Positions 45,965 through 56,727 of a stretch of DNA of 64,000 nt are shown here, piece after piece; position 1 is the stretch's first letter; each line of letters begins with the position of its first letter. The position numbers and the translations under genes were made by a program. The notes beneath the pieces are model-generated. The model had not been told where the DNA came from. It saw only the letters and a program-made list of their open reading frames with translations, and searched no databases. Origin of the DNA: Deltaproteobacteria bacterium (GTDB taxonomy: Bacteria; Desulfobacterota; Desulfuromonadia; Desulfuromonadales; Geopsychrobacteraceae); the NCBI GenBank assembly GCA_018399135.1, contig JAGYPB010000004.1:18448-82447 (forward strand). Reading direction: 5' to 3'.

Positions 45965-46588
45965 ATGATTAATATTATCGATTATGAAATGGGCAATCTG
46001 CGCAGTGTTGCCAATGCTTTTGAACGCCTGGGGCTTAAGGCGCGAATCAGTGCTAACCCGCAGGATATAGCAACGGCTGATAAGCTGGTGTTGCCCGGAG
46101 TCGGGGCCTTTCGTGATTGTATCGACAATTTGCGGCATGGTGGTTTTGTGCCACCGTTGCTGGAACATATCGACAAGGGCAAGCCGCTGCTCGGTATCTG
46201 TGTTGGCATGCAGATGCTCTTTGACGAGAGCGAGGAGTTTGGCCGGCACCAGGGTCTCGGGCTGATTCCGGGACGGGTGGTGCGTTTTCCCGCTGATATG
46301 GTCGAACAGGGTGAACGCCTCAAGGTTCCGCATATGGGCTGGAATACCCTGTCGCTGCGGAAAGAGTCACCCCTGTTCAGGGGGATTGTCGACGGCAGTT
46401 ATGTCTATTTTGTCCATTCCTACTATTGCGCCGCTCAGCGGCAGGAGGATATCGCTGCGAGCTGTCGCTATGGTGCTATCGACTTCTGTGCGTCCTTGTG
46501 GCGTGACAACATCATGGCAACCCAGTTTCATCCGGAAAAAAGCCAGGATCTGGGCCTGCAGATTTTTAGCAACTTTGGAGACTTGTAG
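45965..46588 (+). CDS. hisH: Imidazole glycerol phosphate synthase, glutaminase subunit
   Basis: 207-residue class I glutamine amidotransferase that supplies NH3 to HisF. Catalytic Cys in GICVGMQML, His and Glu in [12 protein letters not shown]. Its stop TAG overlaps the GTG start of hisA by one base. Confidence 0.97.
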   Translation: MINIIDYEMGNLRSVANAFERLGLKARISANPQDIATADKLVLPGVGAFRDCIDNLRHGGFVPPLLEHIDKGKPLLGICVGMQMLFDESEEFGRHQGLGLIPGRVVRFPADMVEQGERLKVPHMGWNTLSLRKESPLFRGIVDGSYVYFVHSYYCAAQRQEDIAASCRYGAIDFCASLWRDNIMATQFHPEKSQDLGLQIFSNFGDL

Positions 46589-47319
46589 TGATCATTCTAC
46601 CGGCAATTGATTTAAAAGATGGACGCTGTGTGCGCCTTGAGCAGGGATTGATGGACAGGGATACTGTCTATCATGAGAATCCGGCCGCCCAGGCGCGCAT
46701 CTGGCAGGAGCAGGGGGGTGAATACCTGCATATCGTTGACCTCGATGGGGCCTTTGCCGGGATCCCCAAAAATCATGAAGCGATCAAGGCTATTGTTGAT
46801 GCTATTGATATCCCGGCTGAACTCGGCGGCGGTATCCGCGATCTGGCGACGATCGAAGGCTATCTCGAGTTGGGAATTGAACGGGTGATTCTGGGTACTG
46901 TCGCCAAGGAAAATCCGGCCCTGGTGCAAGAGGCTTGTCGCCTGTTTCCCGGACGAATTGTTGTCGGCATCGATGCCAAAGATGGTCTGGTCGCCATCCG
47001 TGGTTGGGCTGATGTGACAGAGAAGAAGGCCAGCGAACTCGCCACTGAGATGGAAGGGCTCGGCGTTGCCGCCATTATTTACACCGATATTGCCCGTGAC
47101 GGCATGATGCAAGGTCCGAACATTGAAACGACCAAAGCCCTGGCCGAATCGATCAATATTCCAGTCATTGCCTCGGGCGGGGTTTCCTCTCTGGCTGATA
47201 TACGCAACCTGCTCGCCATCGAAGCGTCCGGCGTCAGCGGCGTGATTACCGGCAAAGCGATCTACACCGGCGCACTTGACCTGCGCGCGGCGGTCGCTCT
47301 GACCAAAGGAGCGGTCTGA
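46588..47319 (+). CDS. hisA: ProFAR isomerase
   Basis: 243-residue TIM-barrel isomerase (5'-ProFAR to PRFAR). [16 protein letters not shown] start, general base Asp8, ELGGGIRD and ASGGVSSL phosphate-binding loops, acid Asp in [13 protein letters not shown] start overlapping hisH; its stop overlaps hisF by one base. Confidence 0.97.
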   Translation: MIILPAIDLKDGRCVRLEQGLMDRDTVYHENPAAQARIWQEQGGEYLHIVDLDGAFAGIPKNHEAIKAIVDAIDIPAELGGGIRDLATIEGYLELGIERVILGTVAKENPALVQEACRLFPGRIVVGIDAKDGLVAIRGWADVTEKKASELATEMEGLGVAAIIYTDIARDGMMQGPNIETTKALAESINIPVIASGGVSSLADIRNLLAIEASGVSGVITGKAIYTGALDLRAAVALTKGAV

Positions 47320-48086
47320 TGCTGGCTAAGCGGATTATTCCTTGTCTCGATGTTAAGGATGGCCGCGTCGTCAAAGGGGTCAACTTTGTTGATCTGCGTG
47401 ATGCTGGTGATCCGGTCGAAGCGGCTGAGGCCTACTGCGCGCAGGGCGCCGATGAACTGACTTTTCTAGATATTACCGCCAGCAGCGATAACCGCGGCAT
47501 TATTCTTGATGTTGTTGCCCGCACGGCTGAGCGGGTATTCATGCCGTTGACCGTTGGCGGTGGTGTGCGCGAAATAGCCGATATCCGTAATCTGCTCAAT
47601 GCCGGGGCCGACAAGGTCTCCATCAATACGGCGGCGGTTCAGCGCCCCGAGCTGGTGCGCGAAGCAGCGCAGCGTTTTGGCAGTCAGTGTATTGTCGTTG
47701 CCATTGACGCCCGTCGCGTGCCTGGCAGCAACCCGACCGCCTGGGAGGTCTATACCCATGGTGGTCGTACGCCGACGGGAATCGATGCGGTTGCCTGGGC
47801 CAGGCAGATGGAAGAATACGGTTGCGGCGAGATCCTGCTGACCTCCATGGACTGTGACGGTACCAAGCAGGGGTACGATATTGCCCTGACCCGGATGATC
47901 AGTGATGCAGTCACTCTTCCGGTGATTGCTTCCGGCGGTGTGGGTAATCTCGAACATATCTGCGCTGGTTTTGTTGAGGGTGGTGCCAGTGCTGCCCTGG
48001 CGGCCTCGATTTTTCACTTCAAGGAACATACGATCGCTGAATGCAAAGAGTATCTGCAAGAACGCGGCGTGGTCGTTCGAATTTAG
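47319..48086 (+). CDS. hisF: Imidazole glycerol phosphate synthase, cyclase subunit
   Basis: 255-residue TIM-barrel cyclase partner of His[20 protein letters not shown], catalytic Asp in LDV and in [36 protein letters not shown] phosphate site split across the loop. Reads through without lesions. Confidence 0.97.
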   Translation: MLAKRIIPCLDVKDGRVVKGVNFVDLRDAGDPVEAAEAYCAQGADELTFLDITASSDNRGIILDVVARTAERVFMPLTVGGGVREIADIRNLLNAGADKVSINTAAVQRPELVREAAQRFGSQCIVVAIDARRVPGSNPTAWEVYTHGGRTPTGIDAVAWARQMEEYGCGEILLTSMDCDGTKQGYDIALTRMISDAVTLPVIASGGVGNLEHICAGFVEGGASAALAASIFHFKEHTIAECKEYLQERGVVVRI

Positions 48087-48109
48087 CATTCAAAGAAGGC
48101 AGGAATCAT

Positions 48110-48447
48110 ATGGATCGAGAAAACCCACCCACCACCCCGATATTCTTGATGCTGTCTATCAGATTATCCTTGAGCGCAAGCAGTTGGGTCCCGGAGAGAA
48201 ATCCTACGTCAAATCCCTGTATGATAAAGGGCTGGACAAAATCCTCGCCAAAATCGGTGAAGAGGCAACCGAAACTGCGGTCGCCGGTAAAGGGGGAAAC
48301 CCCGATGAGGTTGTCTATGAAGCAGCCGACCTGATCTTCCATCTGCTGATACTGCTTGGTTATTATGAGCTGCCGCCGGAAAAAGTCTACGCCGAACTGC
48401 GCCGTCGCTTTGGTGTTTCCGGTATTGATGAGAAGGCTTCGCGTTAA
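48110..48447 (+). pseudogene. hisE: Phosphoribosyl-ATP pyrophosphatase with an apparent -1 frameshift
   Basis: About 112 residues. The expected start MDRE is at ATG 48110, but the rest (HHPDILDAVYQ, then KIGEEATETAVAGKGGNPDEVVYEAADLIFHLL, a clean MazG-like HisE) is in another frame. A single missing A in the AAAA run at 48119-48122 would restore MDREKPTHHPDILDAVYQ. In the frame of the body there is no ATG, GTG or TTG with a ribosome site. As hisE is needed for histidine synthesis and the rest is perfectly conserved, a base-call error is my first guess. Confidence 0.85.
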
Positions 48448-48611
48448 ACGCCTGATACCGCATGGGTTTCATTTCAGATTTCAAATCTCAAACCTTCTAC
48501 TCTGTCGATTCTTTCCCGAAAATCATTGAGAATTTCCCGTCATCATATACACTGGTAGCTGTCTGATGGACCTTATGGATGATTTGTTGATCCTGTCTTG
48601 CGGGAGATCTC

Positions 48612-49151
48612 ATGACTAAAATGCCTTCGAACGAGTCTGCCACCAACGAAAAAAGTTCCCACGAACTCAAGTTGCAACTACTCGATAAAGCCCTGAAAAA
48701 ATGTCAATATCAACAGGATGCCCTGATTGAGGTGCTGCATACAGCGCAGGAAACTTTCGGCCATCTAGACGAGGAAATCCTCGATTATGTGTCGATCCAG
48801 CTCAAGCTCCCGCCGAGCTGGGTGTATGGTGTTGCTACTTTCTACAACTTTTTTACCCTTGAACCCCAGGGCGATCACGTCTGCGTTGTTTGCATGGGGA
48901 CTGCCTGCTACGTTAAGGGGGCCGGAGATATTATCGCGCGCATCGAACAGGAGTTTGACTTAAAAGCCGGAACAACCGCAGCGGATAACAGCCTGACCCT
49001 GGTCAGCGCCCGCTGTCTGGGTAACTGCAGTCTGGCGCCGATGCTGACCCTTGATGGTGCGGTGTTAGGTAAACAAACACCCGACAGCACGGTGGCCGCC
49101 ATCAGGGAGACACCCGCCACAACCTCAGTTGTCAGTGAGGAGACATCATGA
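48612..49151 (+). CDS. hoxE: Bidirectional [NiFe] hydrogenase, HoxE subunit
   Basis: 179-residue NuoE-like diaphorase subunit with one [2Fe-2S] cluster: ligands in [12 protein letters not shown] and [24 protein letters not shown] is family-typical. GGGAG lies 8 bp before ATG. First gene of hoxEFUYHW, all plus strand with overlapping or near-overlapping ends. Confidence 0.93.
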   Translation: MTKMPSNESATNEKSSHELKLQLLDKALKKCQYQQDALIEVLHTAQETFGHLDEEILDYVSIQLKLPPSWVYGVATFYNFFTLEPQGDHVCVVCMGTACYVKGAGDIIARIEQEFDLKAGTTAADNSLTLVSARCLGNCSLAPMLTLDGAVLGKQTPDSTVAAIRETPATTSVVSEETS

Positions 49152-50857
49152 ATACGGTCGATCTGCAGCACGTCGCTGAGGAAGAACAGCAACGTCAACA
49201 GCAGCTGAATTTGCGGTTGTTTCTGTGTTACAGCACCCCTTGCTTATCGGCCGGGGCGGAACGGGTGAAGAATGCTCTGGATGGATTGTGTGATGAACTT
49301 GATGAAGAGCAGCGCCCCACTCTGGAGATTGTTGCCACTGGTTGTATGGGCCCCTGCAGCCGTGGGCCGTTGTTGCGCCTTGCACGATGTGATGAGCCGG
49401 AAGAAATTTATGAGAAAGTAACGCCGGAAATGGCCTGCAACATTGTTCGTGCGGCTCTCGCTGCTCAATCGGCAGCTGCTGAGCCGTTACCGTCCGACTT
49501 TCCTTTTTTTGCCTGCCAGACCTTGATCGCTCTGGAGAACAACGGACGTATCGACCCGGAGCAGATTATCCATAGTATCGCCCGTGGCGCTTATAGCTCC
49601 CTGGGCCATGTCCTCCACGAAATGACGCCGGAGCAGGTGTGTAACGAAATTACCCGTAGCGGCTTGCGAGGCCGTGGCGGCGGTGGCTATCCGACCGGTG
49701 TCAAGTGGGAGCTGGTGCGCAAGGCGCAGGCGGAGCGCAAATATGTTGTTGCCAACGGTGACGAAGGGGATCCCGGTGCTTACATGGATCGCACTATCAT
49801 GGAATCTGATCCCCATCGCGTACTTGAAGGGATGGCGATTGCCGGCTATGCCTGCGGCGCTGAACAGGGTTACATCTACGTGCGTGGTGAATATCCCCTG
49901 GCGGCTGCGCGTCTGGCCAAGGCCATCAAGGATGCCGAACGTCGTGGCCTTCTCGGCAGTCGGGTGCTCGACAGCAGCTTCAACTTCCGCATCGATCTGC
50001 GCGTTGGTGCCGGTGCCTTTGTCTGCGGTGAAGAAACGGCGCTGATGACCTCGATCATGGGGCGGCGTGGCCAGCCGGTTCCGCGTCCACCCTATCCGGC
50101 TCAACGTGGTTTGTGGGGTTTCCCGACCTTGATCAACAACGTTGAAACCTTTGCCAGTGTTGCTCCGATCATGCGTGAGGGCGCCGAGTGGTTTGCCGGT
50201 TTTGGCACCGAAAAGAGCAAGGGCACCAAGGTGTTTGCTCTCTGTGGTGAGGTGGTTAATTCGGGGTTGATCGAAGTGCAAATGGGTACCAGTTTACGCG
50301 ACATTGTTTTTGCCATTGGTGGCGGCCTACCTGACGGCGGAACCTTTAAGGCGGCGCAGACCGGTGGCCCCAGCGGCGGCTGCATTCCGGCGGATCATCT
50401 TGACACGCCGGTTGATTACGAGAGTTTGCAGGCGTTAGGGTCGATCATGGGCTCCGGCGGCCTGATTGTCATGAATGAAACCAGCTGTATGCCTGATGTT
50501 GCCAAGTTTTTTATGGAATTCTGTATGGACGAAAGCTGCGGCAAATGTGTACCGTGTCGGGTCGGAACCATTGAGATGTTGGAGCTGCTCACGCGCATTA
50601 CCGACGGCAGCGCCATGGACGAAGACCTGCAGACCCTCGAAGATCTTTGCCATCTGGTGCAGGAAACCAGCCTCTGTGGTCTCGGAATGACGGCACCGAA
50701 TCCCGTACTTAATACCCTGCACTATTTCCGCGATGAATATCTTGCCCATATCCGTGATAACCGCTGCCCGGCCGGGGTCTGTCGACTCGACCAGGTTCCC
50801 CTGCTGAAGTTACCGGAACATGCCGAGCAGCTGACGATATTCAAGGAGGAACACTGA
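49148..50857 (+). CDS. hoxF: Bidirectional [NiFe] hydrogenase, HoxF diaphorase subunit
   Basis: 569-residue NADH-binding subunit. The N-terminal thioredoxin-like [2Fe-2S] domain has LFLCYSTPC and CMGPCSRGP. Then [14 protein letters not shown] (FMN), [17 protein letters not shown] (NAD), and the C-terminal [4Fe-4S] ligands in [12 protein letters not shown] plus a later Cys in ETSLCGLG. Overlaps hoxE by 4 bp. Confidence 0.95.
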   Translation: MNTVDLQHVAEEEQQRQQQLNLRLFLCYSTPCLSAGAERVKNALDGLCDELDEEQRPTLEIVATGCMGPCSRGPLLRLARCDEPEEIYEKVTPEMACNIVRAALAAQSAAAEPLPSDFPFFACQTLIALENNGRIDPEQIIHSIARGAYSSLGHVLHEMTPEQVCNEITRSGLRGRGGGGYPTGVKWELVRKAQAERKYVVANGDEGDPGAYMDRTIMESDPHRVLEGMAIAGYACGAEQGYIYVRGEYPLAAARLAKAIKDAERRGLLGSRVLDSSFNFRIDLRVGAGAFVCGEETALMTSIMGRRGQPVPRPPYPAQRGLWGFPTLINNVETFASVAPIMREGAEWFAGFGTEKSKGTKVFALCGEVVNSGLIEVQMGTSLRDIVFAIGGGLPDGGTFKAAQTGGPSGGCIPADHLDTPVDYESLQALGSIMGSGGLIVMNETSCMPDVAKFFMEFCMDESCGKCVPCRVGTIEMLELLTRITDGSAMDEDLQTLEDLCHLVQETSLCGLGMTAPNPVLNTLHYFRDEYLAHIRDNRCPAGVCRLDQVPLLKLPEHAEQLTIFKEEH

Positions 50858-51573
50858 TGTCGGTTATTACCCTGACTATTAATGGTGAGCTGGTCAGTGC
50901 CCGCAGCGGCCAGTCCCTGCTCGAGGCGATTCGCGATCAGGGTATCAGTCTGCCGACTCTCTGTTATCTCGATGGTCTCAGTACTCGCGGTGGATGTCGT
51001 TTATGCCTGGTGGAGATCTCCGGGCAGGCACGCTTGCAACCGGCCTGTACTACCACCGCCGGCGAAGGCATGGTGGTGGTGACGCATAACGACAAGATCA
51101 ATCGCTATCGCAAGATGATTCTTGAGCTGACCTTTGCCGAGCGTAATCACACCTGTGCCGTCTGTGTCAGCAACGAGCACTGTGAACTGCAGACCCTGGC
51201 GGCCGAGCTGGGGATGGATCATGTGCGTTATGACTACCTCAACCCGCAACTGGGGATTGATATCAGCCACGAAAAGTATGGGGTCGATCATAACCGCTGC
51301 ATTCTCTGTTTGCGTTGTGTCCGTGTTTGCGATGAAGTCGAGGGCGCGCACACCTGGGATGTGCGTCATCGCGGCATCGCCAGTCGGGTGATCACCGATC
51401 TTAATCGCCCCTGGGGGGAGAGCGAAAGCTGTACTGAATGCGGTAAATGTGTCGAGGTCTGTCCCACCGGTGCCCTGTTTGACAAAGGGATGTCGGTTGG
51501 TGAAATGAAGAAAAAGACCAATTTTTTGCGGCGGATTCTCGATGGACGCGAAAAAAATCAGTGGAATCGTTGA
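50857..51573 (+). CDS. hoxU: Bidirectional [NiFe] hydrogenase, HoxU subunit
   Basis: 238-residue electron-relay subunit related to the NuoG N-terminus. A plant-type [2Fe-2S] ([22 protein letters not shown]), a His/Cys [4Fe-4S] ([16 protein letters not shown]), and a pair of ferredoxin motifs ([25 protein letters not shown]). Start overlaps hoxF by one base. Confidence 0.95.
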   Translation: MSVITLTINGELVSARSGQSLLEAIRDQGISLPTLCYLDGLSTRGGCRLCLVEISGQARLQPACTTTAGEGMVVVTHNDKINRYRKMILELTFAERNHTCAVCVSNEHCELQTLAAELGMDHVRYDYLNPQLGIDISHEKYGVDHNRCILCLRCVRVCDEVEGAHTWDVRHRGIASRVITDLNRPWGESESCTECGKCVEVCPTGALFDKGMSVGEMKKKTNFLRRILDGREKNQWNR

Positions 51574-51590
51574 CCGAAAGGTTGTGAATA

Positions 51591-52136
51591 ATGGCTGAAA
51601 CTGTCAAAAAAATCCGTCTGGCAACGGTATGGCTCGGCGGTTGCTCCGGTTGTCATATGAGCCTGCTCGACCTGGACGAAGCGTTGATCGATCTACTGAC
51701 CCGCGCTGATCTGGTGTATGGCCCGTTGGTCGACGCCAAGAAGTATCCCGAAGATGTTGATATCTGTCTGGTTGAGGGGGCCGTCACCAATGTCGAAAAC
51801 CTCGAATTGGCACGTCACATCCGCACTAATACCCGCACGGTGATCAGTTTTGGTGATTGTGCGGTGACCGGTAATGTCACCAGCATGCGCAATCGAATCC
51901 CTGTGAGCGACCTGCTCAACGCGGTCTATCACGAGGTGAGTGCCCCGATTGGCCCCGAAGCCCTCAAGGTTTTGCCGGCATTGCTGAAAAAGGTCATCCC
52001 TTTGCATCAGGCGATCAAGGTCGATCTGTTTCTGCCCGGTTGCCCACCGCACCCTGAGCGTATAGCTGCCGTCCTGCAGGCGTTAGTTAACGGTGATGAT
52101 GTGGATCTGCCGGCCGACATGCGCACATTCGGTTGA
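51591..52136 (+). CDS. hoxY: Bidirectional [NiFe] hydrogenase small subunit HoxY
   Basis: 181-residue small subunit with the proximal [4Fe-4S] cluster: [22 protein letters not shown] and PGCPPHPE provide the four Cys. There are no Tat signal or membrane anchor, so the enzyme is cytoplasmic. Confidence 0.95.
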   Translation: MAETVKKIRLATVWLGGCSGCHMSLLDLDEALIDLLTRADLVYGPLVDAKKYPEDVDICLVEGAVTNVENLELARHIRTNTRTVISFGDCAVTGNVTSMRNRIPVSDLLNAVYHEVSAPIGPEALKVLPALLKKVIPLHQAIKVDLFLPGCPPHPERIAAVLQALVNGDDVDLPADMRTFG

Positions 52137-52164
52137 CCTGATGACGGCTTCTAAAGGAGTTTCC

Positions 52165-53631
52165 ATGGCAGTTGACATGAATGCTGATACGAAAGTTAAC
52201 ATGAAAAAAACGGTCACCATTGAACCGATCACGCGAATCGAAGGACATGCCAAAATTACCATTGAACTGGATGATGTCGGTCAGGTTGCTGATGCCCGTT
52301 TTCATGTGACCGAGTTTCGTGGTTTTGAAAAATTCTGTATCGGCCGCAGTTTCTGGGAGATGCCGGGCATCACCGCACGGGTTTGCGGTATCTGTCCGGT
52401 CAGCCATCTGCTCGCTTCAAGCAAGGCCGGTGATGCCATCCTGGGCGTGCGTACGCCGGAACCGGCAGTTACCCTGCGGCGGCTGATGAACTATGCACAA
52501 ATGGTGCAAAGTCATGCCCTCAGCTTTTTCCTGCTCTCCGGGCCGGATCTACTGCTGGGGATGGATGCCGACCCGGTAGAACGCAATATGGCCGGTCTTA
52601 TCAAGGTGCATCCAGAGATTGCGCGCTCTGGTATTCGTCTGCGCGCCTTCGGCCAGGCATTGATCCGTGCCCTTGGGGAGCGTAGTGTTCACCCGTCCTG
52701 GTCGGTTCCGGGTGGAGTGAGGGGCAGCCTTAAAGCTGCAGACAAGGAACATTTTCTTGCTCAACTGCCGGAGATGTACAGCACCCTCGACATAGCCCTG
52801 GATCTGATGAAGGATGCCCTTGATCGTTATGCCACCGAAGTGGATGCTTACGGCAGTTTCCCGAGTTTGTTTGTTGGTCTGGTCGGCAGTGACGGGGGCC
52901 TGGAGCATTATGATGGTCATTTACGGATTGTCGATAGTGATGGCCGGATTGTCGAAGATAATCTCACCCCGGATGCTTTTTTAGGCCGTATCAGTGAAGC
53001 AGAGGAGACCTGGAGCTACCTGAAGTTTCCTTATTACACACCGTTTGGTCCGGAGCGCGGGATGTATCGGGTTGGCCCCCTGGCGCGCCTTAATGTCTGT
53101 GACTTTGCCGGGACACCGCGGGCAGATCGTGAACTGCGGCAGTTCCGTCATTTTGGTGGTCCCGGTAAAACTGTTAACAGCAGCTTCTATTATCACTACG
53201 CACGACTGGTCGAAATTCTTCACAGTCTTGAGCGAATCGAGGAAATTCTAGCCGACGAAATTCTTCTCGACCACCATATCCGCAGTCGCGCCGGAGTTAA
53301 TCAGAACGTTGGTATCGGTGTCAGTGAAGCACCGCGCGGCACCCTTTTTCATCATTATCAGGTCGATGATAACGGCATGTTGGAAAAGGTTAACCTGATT
53401 ATAGCTACCGGTCAGAACAATCTGGCCATGAACAAAACCATCAAACAGCTGGCGACGCGTTTTATCAGCGGCACTAAACTGGAAGAAGGGTTGCTCAACC
53501 GCGTCGAACACGGAATCCGGGTGTTCGACCCCTGCCTCAGTTGTTCGACTCACGAAGCCGGACGCATGCCACTGCATCTGCAGTTGCGCGCGGTTGACGG
53601 TACTCTGCTGGATGAGATCAAGCGCGGCTGA
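52165..53631 (+). CDS. hoxH: Bidirectional [NiFe] hydrogenase large subunit HoxH
   Basis: 488-residue catalytic subunit. Ni-Fe ligands: [10 protein letters not shown] near residue 73 (L1) and DPCLSCSTH near the C-terminus (L2). A 25-residue tail [14 protein letters not shown] and onward follows the L2 His and should be removed by HoxW after Ni insertion. ATG 52165 follows AAAGGAG; an earlier in-frame ATG at 52093 lies inside hoxY and is rejected. Two in-frame Met follow within 15 residues, so the exact start is uncertain. Confidence 0.94.
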   Translation: MAVDMNADTKVNMKKTVTIEPITRIEGHAKITIELDDVGQVADARFHVTEFRGFEKFCIGRSFWEMPGITARVCGICPVSHLLASSKAGDAILGVRTPEPAVTLRRLMNYAQMVQSHALSFFLLSGPDLLLGMDADPVERNMAGLIKVHPEIARSGIRLRAFGQALIRALGERSVHPSWSVPGGVRGSLKAADKEHFLAQLPEMYSTLDIALDLMKDALDRYATEVDAYGSFPSLFVGLVGSDGGLEHYDGHLRIVDSDGRIVEDNLTPDAFLGRISEAEETWSYLKFPYYTPFGPERGMYRVGPLARLNVCDFAGTPRADRELRQFRHFGGPGKTVNSSFYYHYARLVEILHSLERIEEILADEILLDHHIRSRAGVNQNVGIGVSEAPRGTLFHHYQVDDNGMLEKVNLIIATGQNNLAMNKTIKQLATRFISGTKLEEGLLNRVEHGIRVFDPCLSCSTHEAGRMPLHLQLRAVDGTLLDEIKRG

Positions 53632-54101
53632 TGTGGTTGATTATTGGTTACGGTAACCTGCTGCGGCAGGATGATGGTGCCGGTTATCGGTTAGCTCAAA
53701 CCTTGGCAACACACCTTGCGCCCCGGCCGTTATCCAGAGATGTTCGGATTCTGGCGGTTCATCAATTGACCCCTGAGCTGGCGCTGGAACTTGCCGCAGA
53801 AGATGTTGCACGGGTGCTGTTTATTGATGCACGGCGCGGACAGAGTAAACTTCTGACCTTAAGCAAACTTGATCCGGCAGGAGCCAAGGGCAGCTGTGGT
53901 CACCAGCTGGCACCTGAGCTGTTGCTGTACATGGCTCAAACCCTCTATCATCGTTCGCCCCAAGGGTGGTTGCTGACCCTGGCAGCACAGCAAATGGACA
54001 TGGGCGACATGTTCAGTGCAAAAGCACAAGCTGCCACCACTGTGGCACTTTCGCTGGTTGACAAAATCCTCGTTAAAGCGACAAAAGTAGCTGCAAAATA
54101 A
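53631..54101 (+). CDS. hoxW: Hydrogenase maturation protease HoxW
   Basis: 156-residue endopeptidase of the HybD/HycI family: GYGNLLRQDDGAGYRLAQ (with the metal-binding Asp) and HQLTPELALELA (with the Glu/Asp position) are visible. The start overlaps hoxH's stop by one base, so stoichiometric translation is likely. Cleaves the HoxH C-terminal tail. Confidence 0.92.
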   Translation: MWLIIGYGNLLRQDDGAGYRLAQTLATHLAPRPLSRDVRILAVHQLTPELALELAAEDVARVLFIDARRGQSKLLTLSKLDPAGAKGSCGHQLAPELLLYMAQTLYHRSPQGWLLTLAAQQMDMGDMFSAKAQAATTVALSLVDKILVKATKVAAK

Positions 54102-54145
54102 AGAAAACTTGATCATAACTATCTCGGTATGGTATCTATTACTAA

Positions 54146-54160
54146 TGAGAATTGAACTCA
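54146..54160. promoter_or_regulatory. Inverted repeat upstream of the ArsR gene
   Basis: TGAG-AATTGAA-CTCA in a very AT-rich stretch (54120-54170) that also contains TATGGT and AATAATATGG, possible -10 boxes. Suitable position for self-regulation by the ArsR protein or for Fur; neither is proven. Confidence 0.35.
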
Positions 54161-54255
54161 ATAATATGGTATTGGTCTCTCGCCCCGCCCGAATATAAGG
54201 TGGGTGATGTTGATTGATCAGTCAGTTGTTTTTATTCGAAAAGAGGATGTGAAAC

Positions 54256-54648
54256 ATGGGGACAGCAACTAACATCAGCCGCGTAGATGGCCCTGGCAGT
54301 AAAACCCGGCAACAACAGCTGATCCCCCTGGGGTCGATGGAGTTCGCCGCCGAATGTCTGCGCACCCTGGCCCATCCTCATCGCTTGCGGATTGTCGAGA
54401 TTCTGCTTGATCATGAAGAGTCGGTCGGTGAACTGGCCCGGGCCTGTGATCTGCCCAGCCATATGGTCTCTGATCATCTGCGCATCTTGAAGGATCGCGG
54501 CTTTCTCGATAACCAGCGCCAGGGGCGCAAGGTTTTTTATCGCATCGCCGAGCCGGCACTGGGTGATATCATGAACTGCATCCATAAGCGCTTTGGTGCC
54601 CAGGGCCAGTGTATCGCGGCGGAGGAAATAGCTCACGCCGTACGCTAA
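54256..54648 (+). CDS. ArsR-family transcriptional regulator
   Basis: 130-residue winged-helix repressor. LRTLAHPHRLRIVEILLDHEE, SVGELARACDLPSHMVSDHLRILKDRG (HTH, split) and RQGRKVFYRIAEPAL (wing). One Cys (ACDLP) sits in the recognition helix where ArsR/CadC-type ELCVCDL has two; metal sensing is therefore not certain. 154 bp after the hydrogenase operon; possibly regulates it. SD AAGAGG precedes ATG. Confidence 0.88.
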   Translation: MGTATNISRVDGPGSKTRQQQLIPLGSMEFAAECLRTLAHPHRLRIVEILLDHEESVGELARACDLPSHMVSDHLRILKDRGFLDNQRQGRKVFYRIAEPALGDIMNCIHKRFGAQGQCIAAEEIAHAVR

Positions 54649-54724
54649 TCTGTGAACCCTTTATGGCGGCATGGGTTTACAGCCGTAGTTGCCGTGTACC
54701 TGACTCAACTCATCGATAAAAAAA

Positions 54725-54757
54725 GCCGGACCCTTTTTTTGGGGGCCCGGCTTTTTT
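54725..54757 (+). terminator. Rho-independent terminator after the ArsR gene
   Basis: GCCGGACCC with GGGCCCGGC stem and a TTTTTTTG loop, followed by six T. A-run on the other side means it may also serve the convergent porin gene. Confidence 0.88.
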
Positions 54758-54789
54758 CGTCATGCCTGATGCCGCGGTGCTCGTGGGTC

Positions 54790-56392
54790 TTAGAACTTGA
54801 CGTCGAAGCTGACGTAGACCTGATCAGCGGATTTGACCATCAGTGGTGCAAAACCACCCAACGCTTCGAGCATAGCGGCTTGCTGGCGTTCTTCAGCGCT
54901 ACCAATCAGCAGGTTTTGTATTCCAGTCCATGGAACCGGTATAGTCGTAGCGATAGTGCTGGTAGCCGACGCGCGGAAGCTGGCAGCACCAAGCTGGCCA
55001 CAACTTTGCCGGGCAGGTCATAGATGCTGTAGATTTCAAAAACATGACCACGAGGTGGCGAGCTTGGAAAATTACATGTCGTCATGGCCGGGGCTCATGC
55101 CGATCCAGTACCTGCTGCCGTAGTTGTACTCAGACCTAGCTTGAGGTTGGCGCTGGGGATATCATGGCGAATTGCCGACATAGACGGAGAAACCGTCTTC
55201 AGAGTCGGTATTAGGTGGAAATTGTCCCATCCCTTGAACCGCATGAGCTGGTCAGCACTGTCATTAAGCTTGTACCACTGCTGTTGGGATCGGTACGACT
55301 CCAGCCACCGCCGTGGAAGAATTCCCAGGTTCTGGATCTTGTCCATATAGAGGGCAGATGTATGATAGATATCACCAATGTTGTCACGTTCAAAAAAGCA
55401 GGCCTTGGCTTTCTAAAGCTCTTGCTGCAACAGTATCTCCTCCAAACATTGGGTTCTGAGCAAATAGATTGACAATGTCGTTGTTAGTAGTATTAACGAT
55501 GTTTGAATCCATGTCGGATAGTTGAATACGTTCATGGCAATGTAGGACTGCAGATAAACAAAGCGGTTGTTCTTGTTGTAGATATCCCAGCTGATGCCGG
55601 CGAAAGTCCCGGTAATGGAAGTGCTGTCAGCCAGTCCAGCTTCATAGCCACGGCCATAGCGAAACGGATGCGGCCGGGCAGATTACTGAGCGAAGAGACT
55701 GTCGTAAGCGTAGCCCAGGGTAGCGCCATCAAAGGCCGATCCATGTAGGAAACCGGGAATTTGGCCATGCGATTTGGGTTGTTCGAGCGCAGCTGGCTGG
55801 GGGAGCCGTCGGTGGTCGGGCGGCGTCCATCACGGAAAGCCAGAAAGTTGCTGCCGCGATGTTCAGTTGACGATGGCGCGGTCGACCAGCAGCTTGTCAT
55901 CAGCGGGAGTTGCGACAGGTTGCCGTCAATGGCGGATAACCACCAAAATAACCGATGCCGTCTGTCACTTGGAGCGTTTTGCATACCCCAGACCTTGTAC
56001 ATGGCGAGGCGACCGACAAAATTCACATTTTCCAGAGCTTGTACACTCATGTTGAGGCGCAGGCGGTTGGTGAACAGAGTGTCGTTCTTTTCTGTGATGG
56101 TTTTGTTTGGATCGGCACCAGTGTACCGATCACGACTGTAGTAATCATAGCGGGTGCGGAAATCGCCGGACCACTGGAAGCGGCTGCTGCGATCTTCGTA
56201 GATGGTTTCGTCGATTTCAGTAAGGAACTCTTCCTGCTGCTCTTGCTGCTGACGCATCTGCTCAAGCTGCTGCTTAAGCTCCATAGTTTGGCGGTTCAGC
56301 TCCTCAATGCGCTCCTCAAGGGTCGCTGCCAGTCCGCTGATGGGCAGGGCCATCAGGCCGACCAGTACCAGAATACCAAGTGCCTTTTTCAT
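54790..56392 (-). pseudogene. Outer-membrane porin-like protein (DUF3373 type), disrupted by indels
   Basis: Begins at ATG 56392 with a signal peptide (KKALGILVLVGLMALPISGLA), a coiled coil rich in Glu/Gln (residues 25-65), then RFQWSGDFRTRYDYYSRD and VNFVGRLAMYKVWG, a beta-barrel-like pattern. From about 55930 the frame jumps repeatedly to the presumed end KSADQVYVSFDVKF at TAA 54790-54792. Aromatic C-terminal Phe fits an outer membrane barrel. DUF3373-type porins are often next to multihaem cytochromes in Desulfuromonadales (from memory). Sequencing error cannot be ruled out. Confidence 0.7.
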
Positions 56393-56727
56393 CTTTCCTC
56401 CTTGTTGTGAGTAGTGACTGGGAGCCGAGCAGATTTGGTGGCAGGATCCTGATGCAAAACAATGAATGGTTTGTTTGCATCTTTAAGCCCTCAGTCGATC
56501 AAATATGGCAAAAAATACTGGAAGTGTTTATATGTCTAAACATCGGGATAGGTCAATATAAAAATGGAGCGGGCGTTCTTTCTGATGTGATTTTTTATTG
56601 GAAGAGTATTTGCCACCAAGACACCAAGGGCACCAAGAAACCCTAAATTCATGGTTTTTGGTTTTTTCGATTTTGCTCTCTTGGTGTTCTTGGAGCCTTG
56701 GTGGCTAAATTAAGGATGGAGAAATTT
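56393..56727. other. Intergenic region upstream of the porin gene
   Basis: 335 bp. Holds an inverted repeat GATGCAAA (56451-56458)/TTTGCATC (56474-56481), operator-like, and a dispersed hairpin repeat (56612-56705). No sigma-54 or strong sigma-70 promoter recognised. Confidence 0.5.
56612..56705. repeat. CCACCAAG-type inverted repeat
   Basis: Left arm GCCACCAAGACACCAAGGGC (56612 on) and right arm CTTGGTGTTCTTGG-GCC-type, ending CCTTGGTGGC at 56705, form a long imperfect hairpin. Typical dispersed intergenic repeat of deltaproteobacteria and other phyla. Confidence 0.7.

Noticed and set aside
47926..48447. 173-codon frame that would make a long HisE
   Set aside because: Its first 65 codons lie out of frame inside hisF; the HisE part begins at about 48125.
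52093..52164. Earlier in-frame start of HoxH at 52093
   Set aside because: It overlaps the end of hoxY by 44 bp and lacks a ribosome site, whereas ATG 52165 has AAAGGAG.
56612..56705. CCACCAAG-type hairpin as a novel element
   Set aside because: This repeat class is already familiar from many bacterial genomes; noted as a repeat only.
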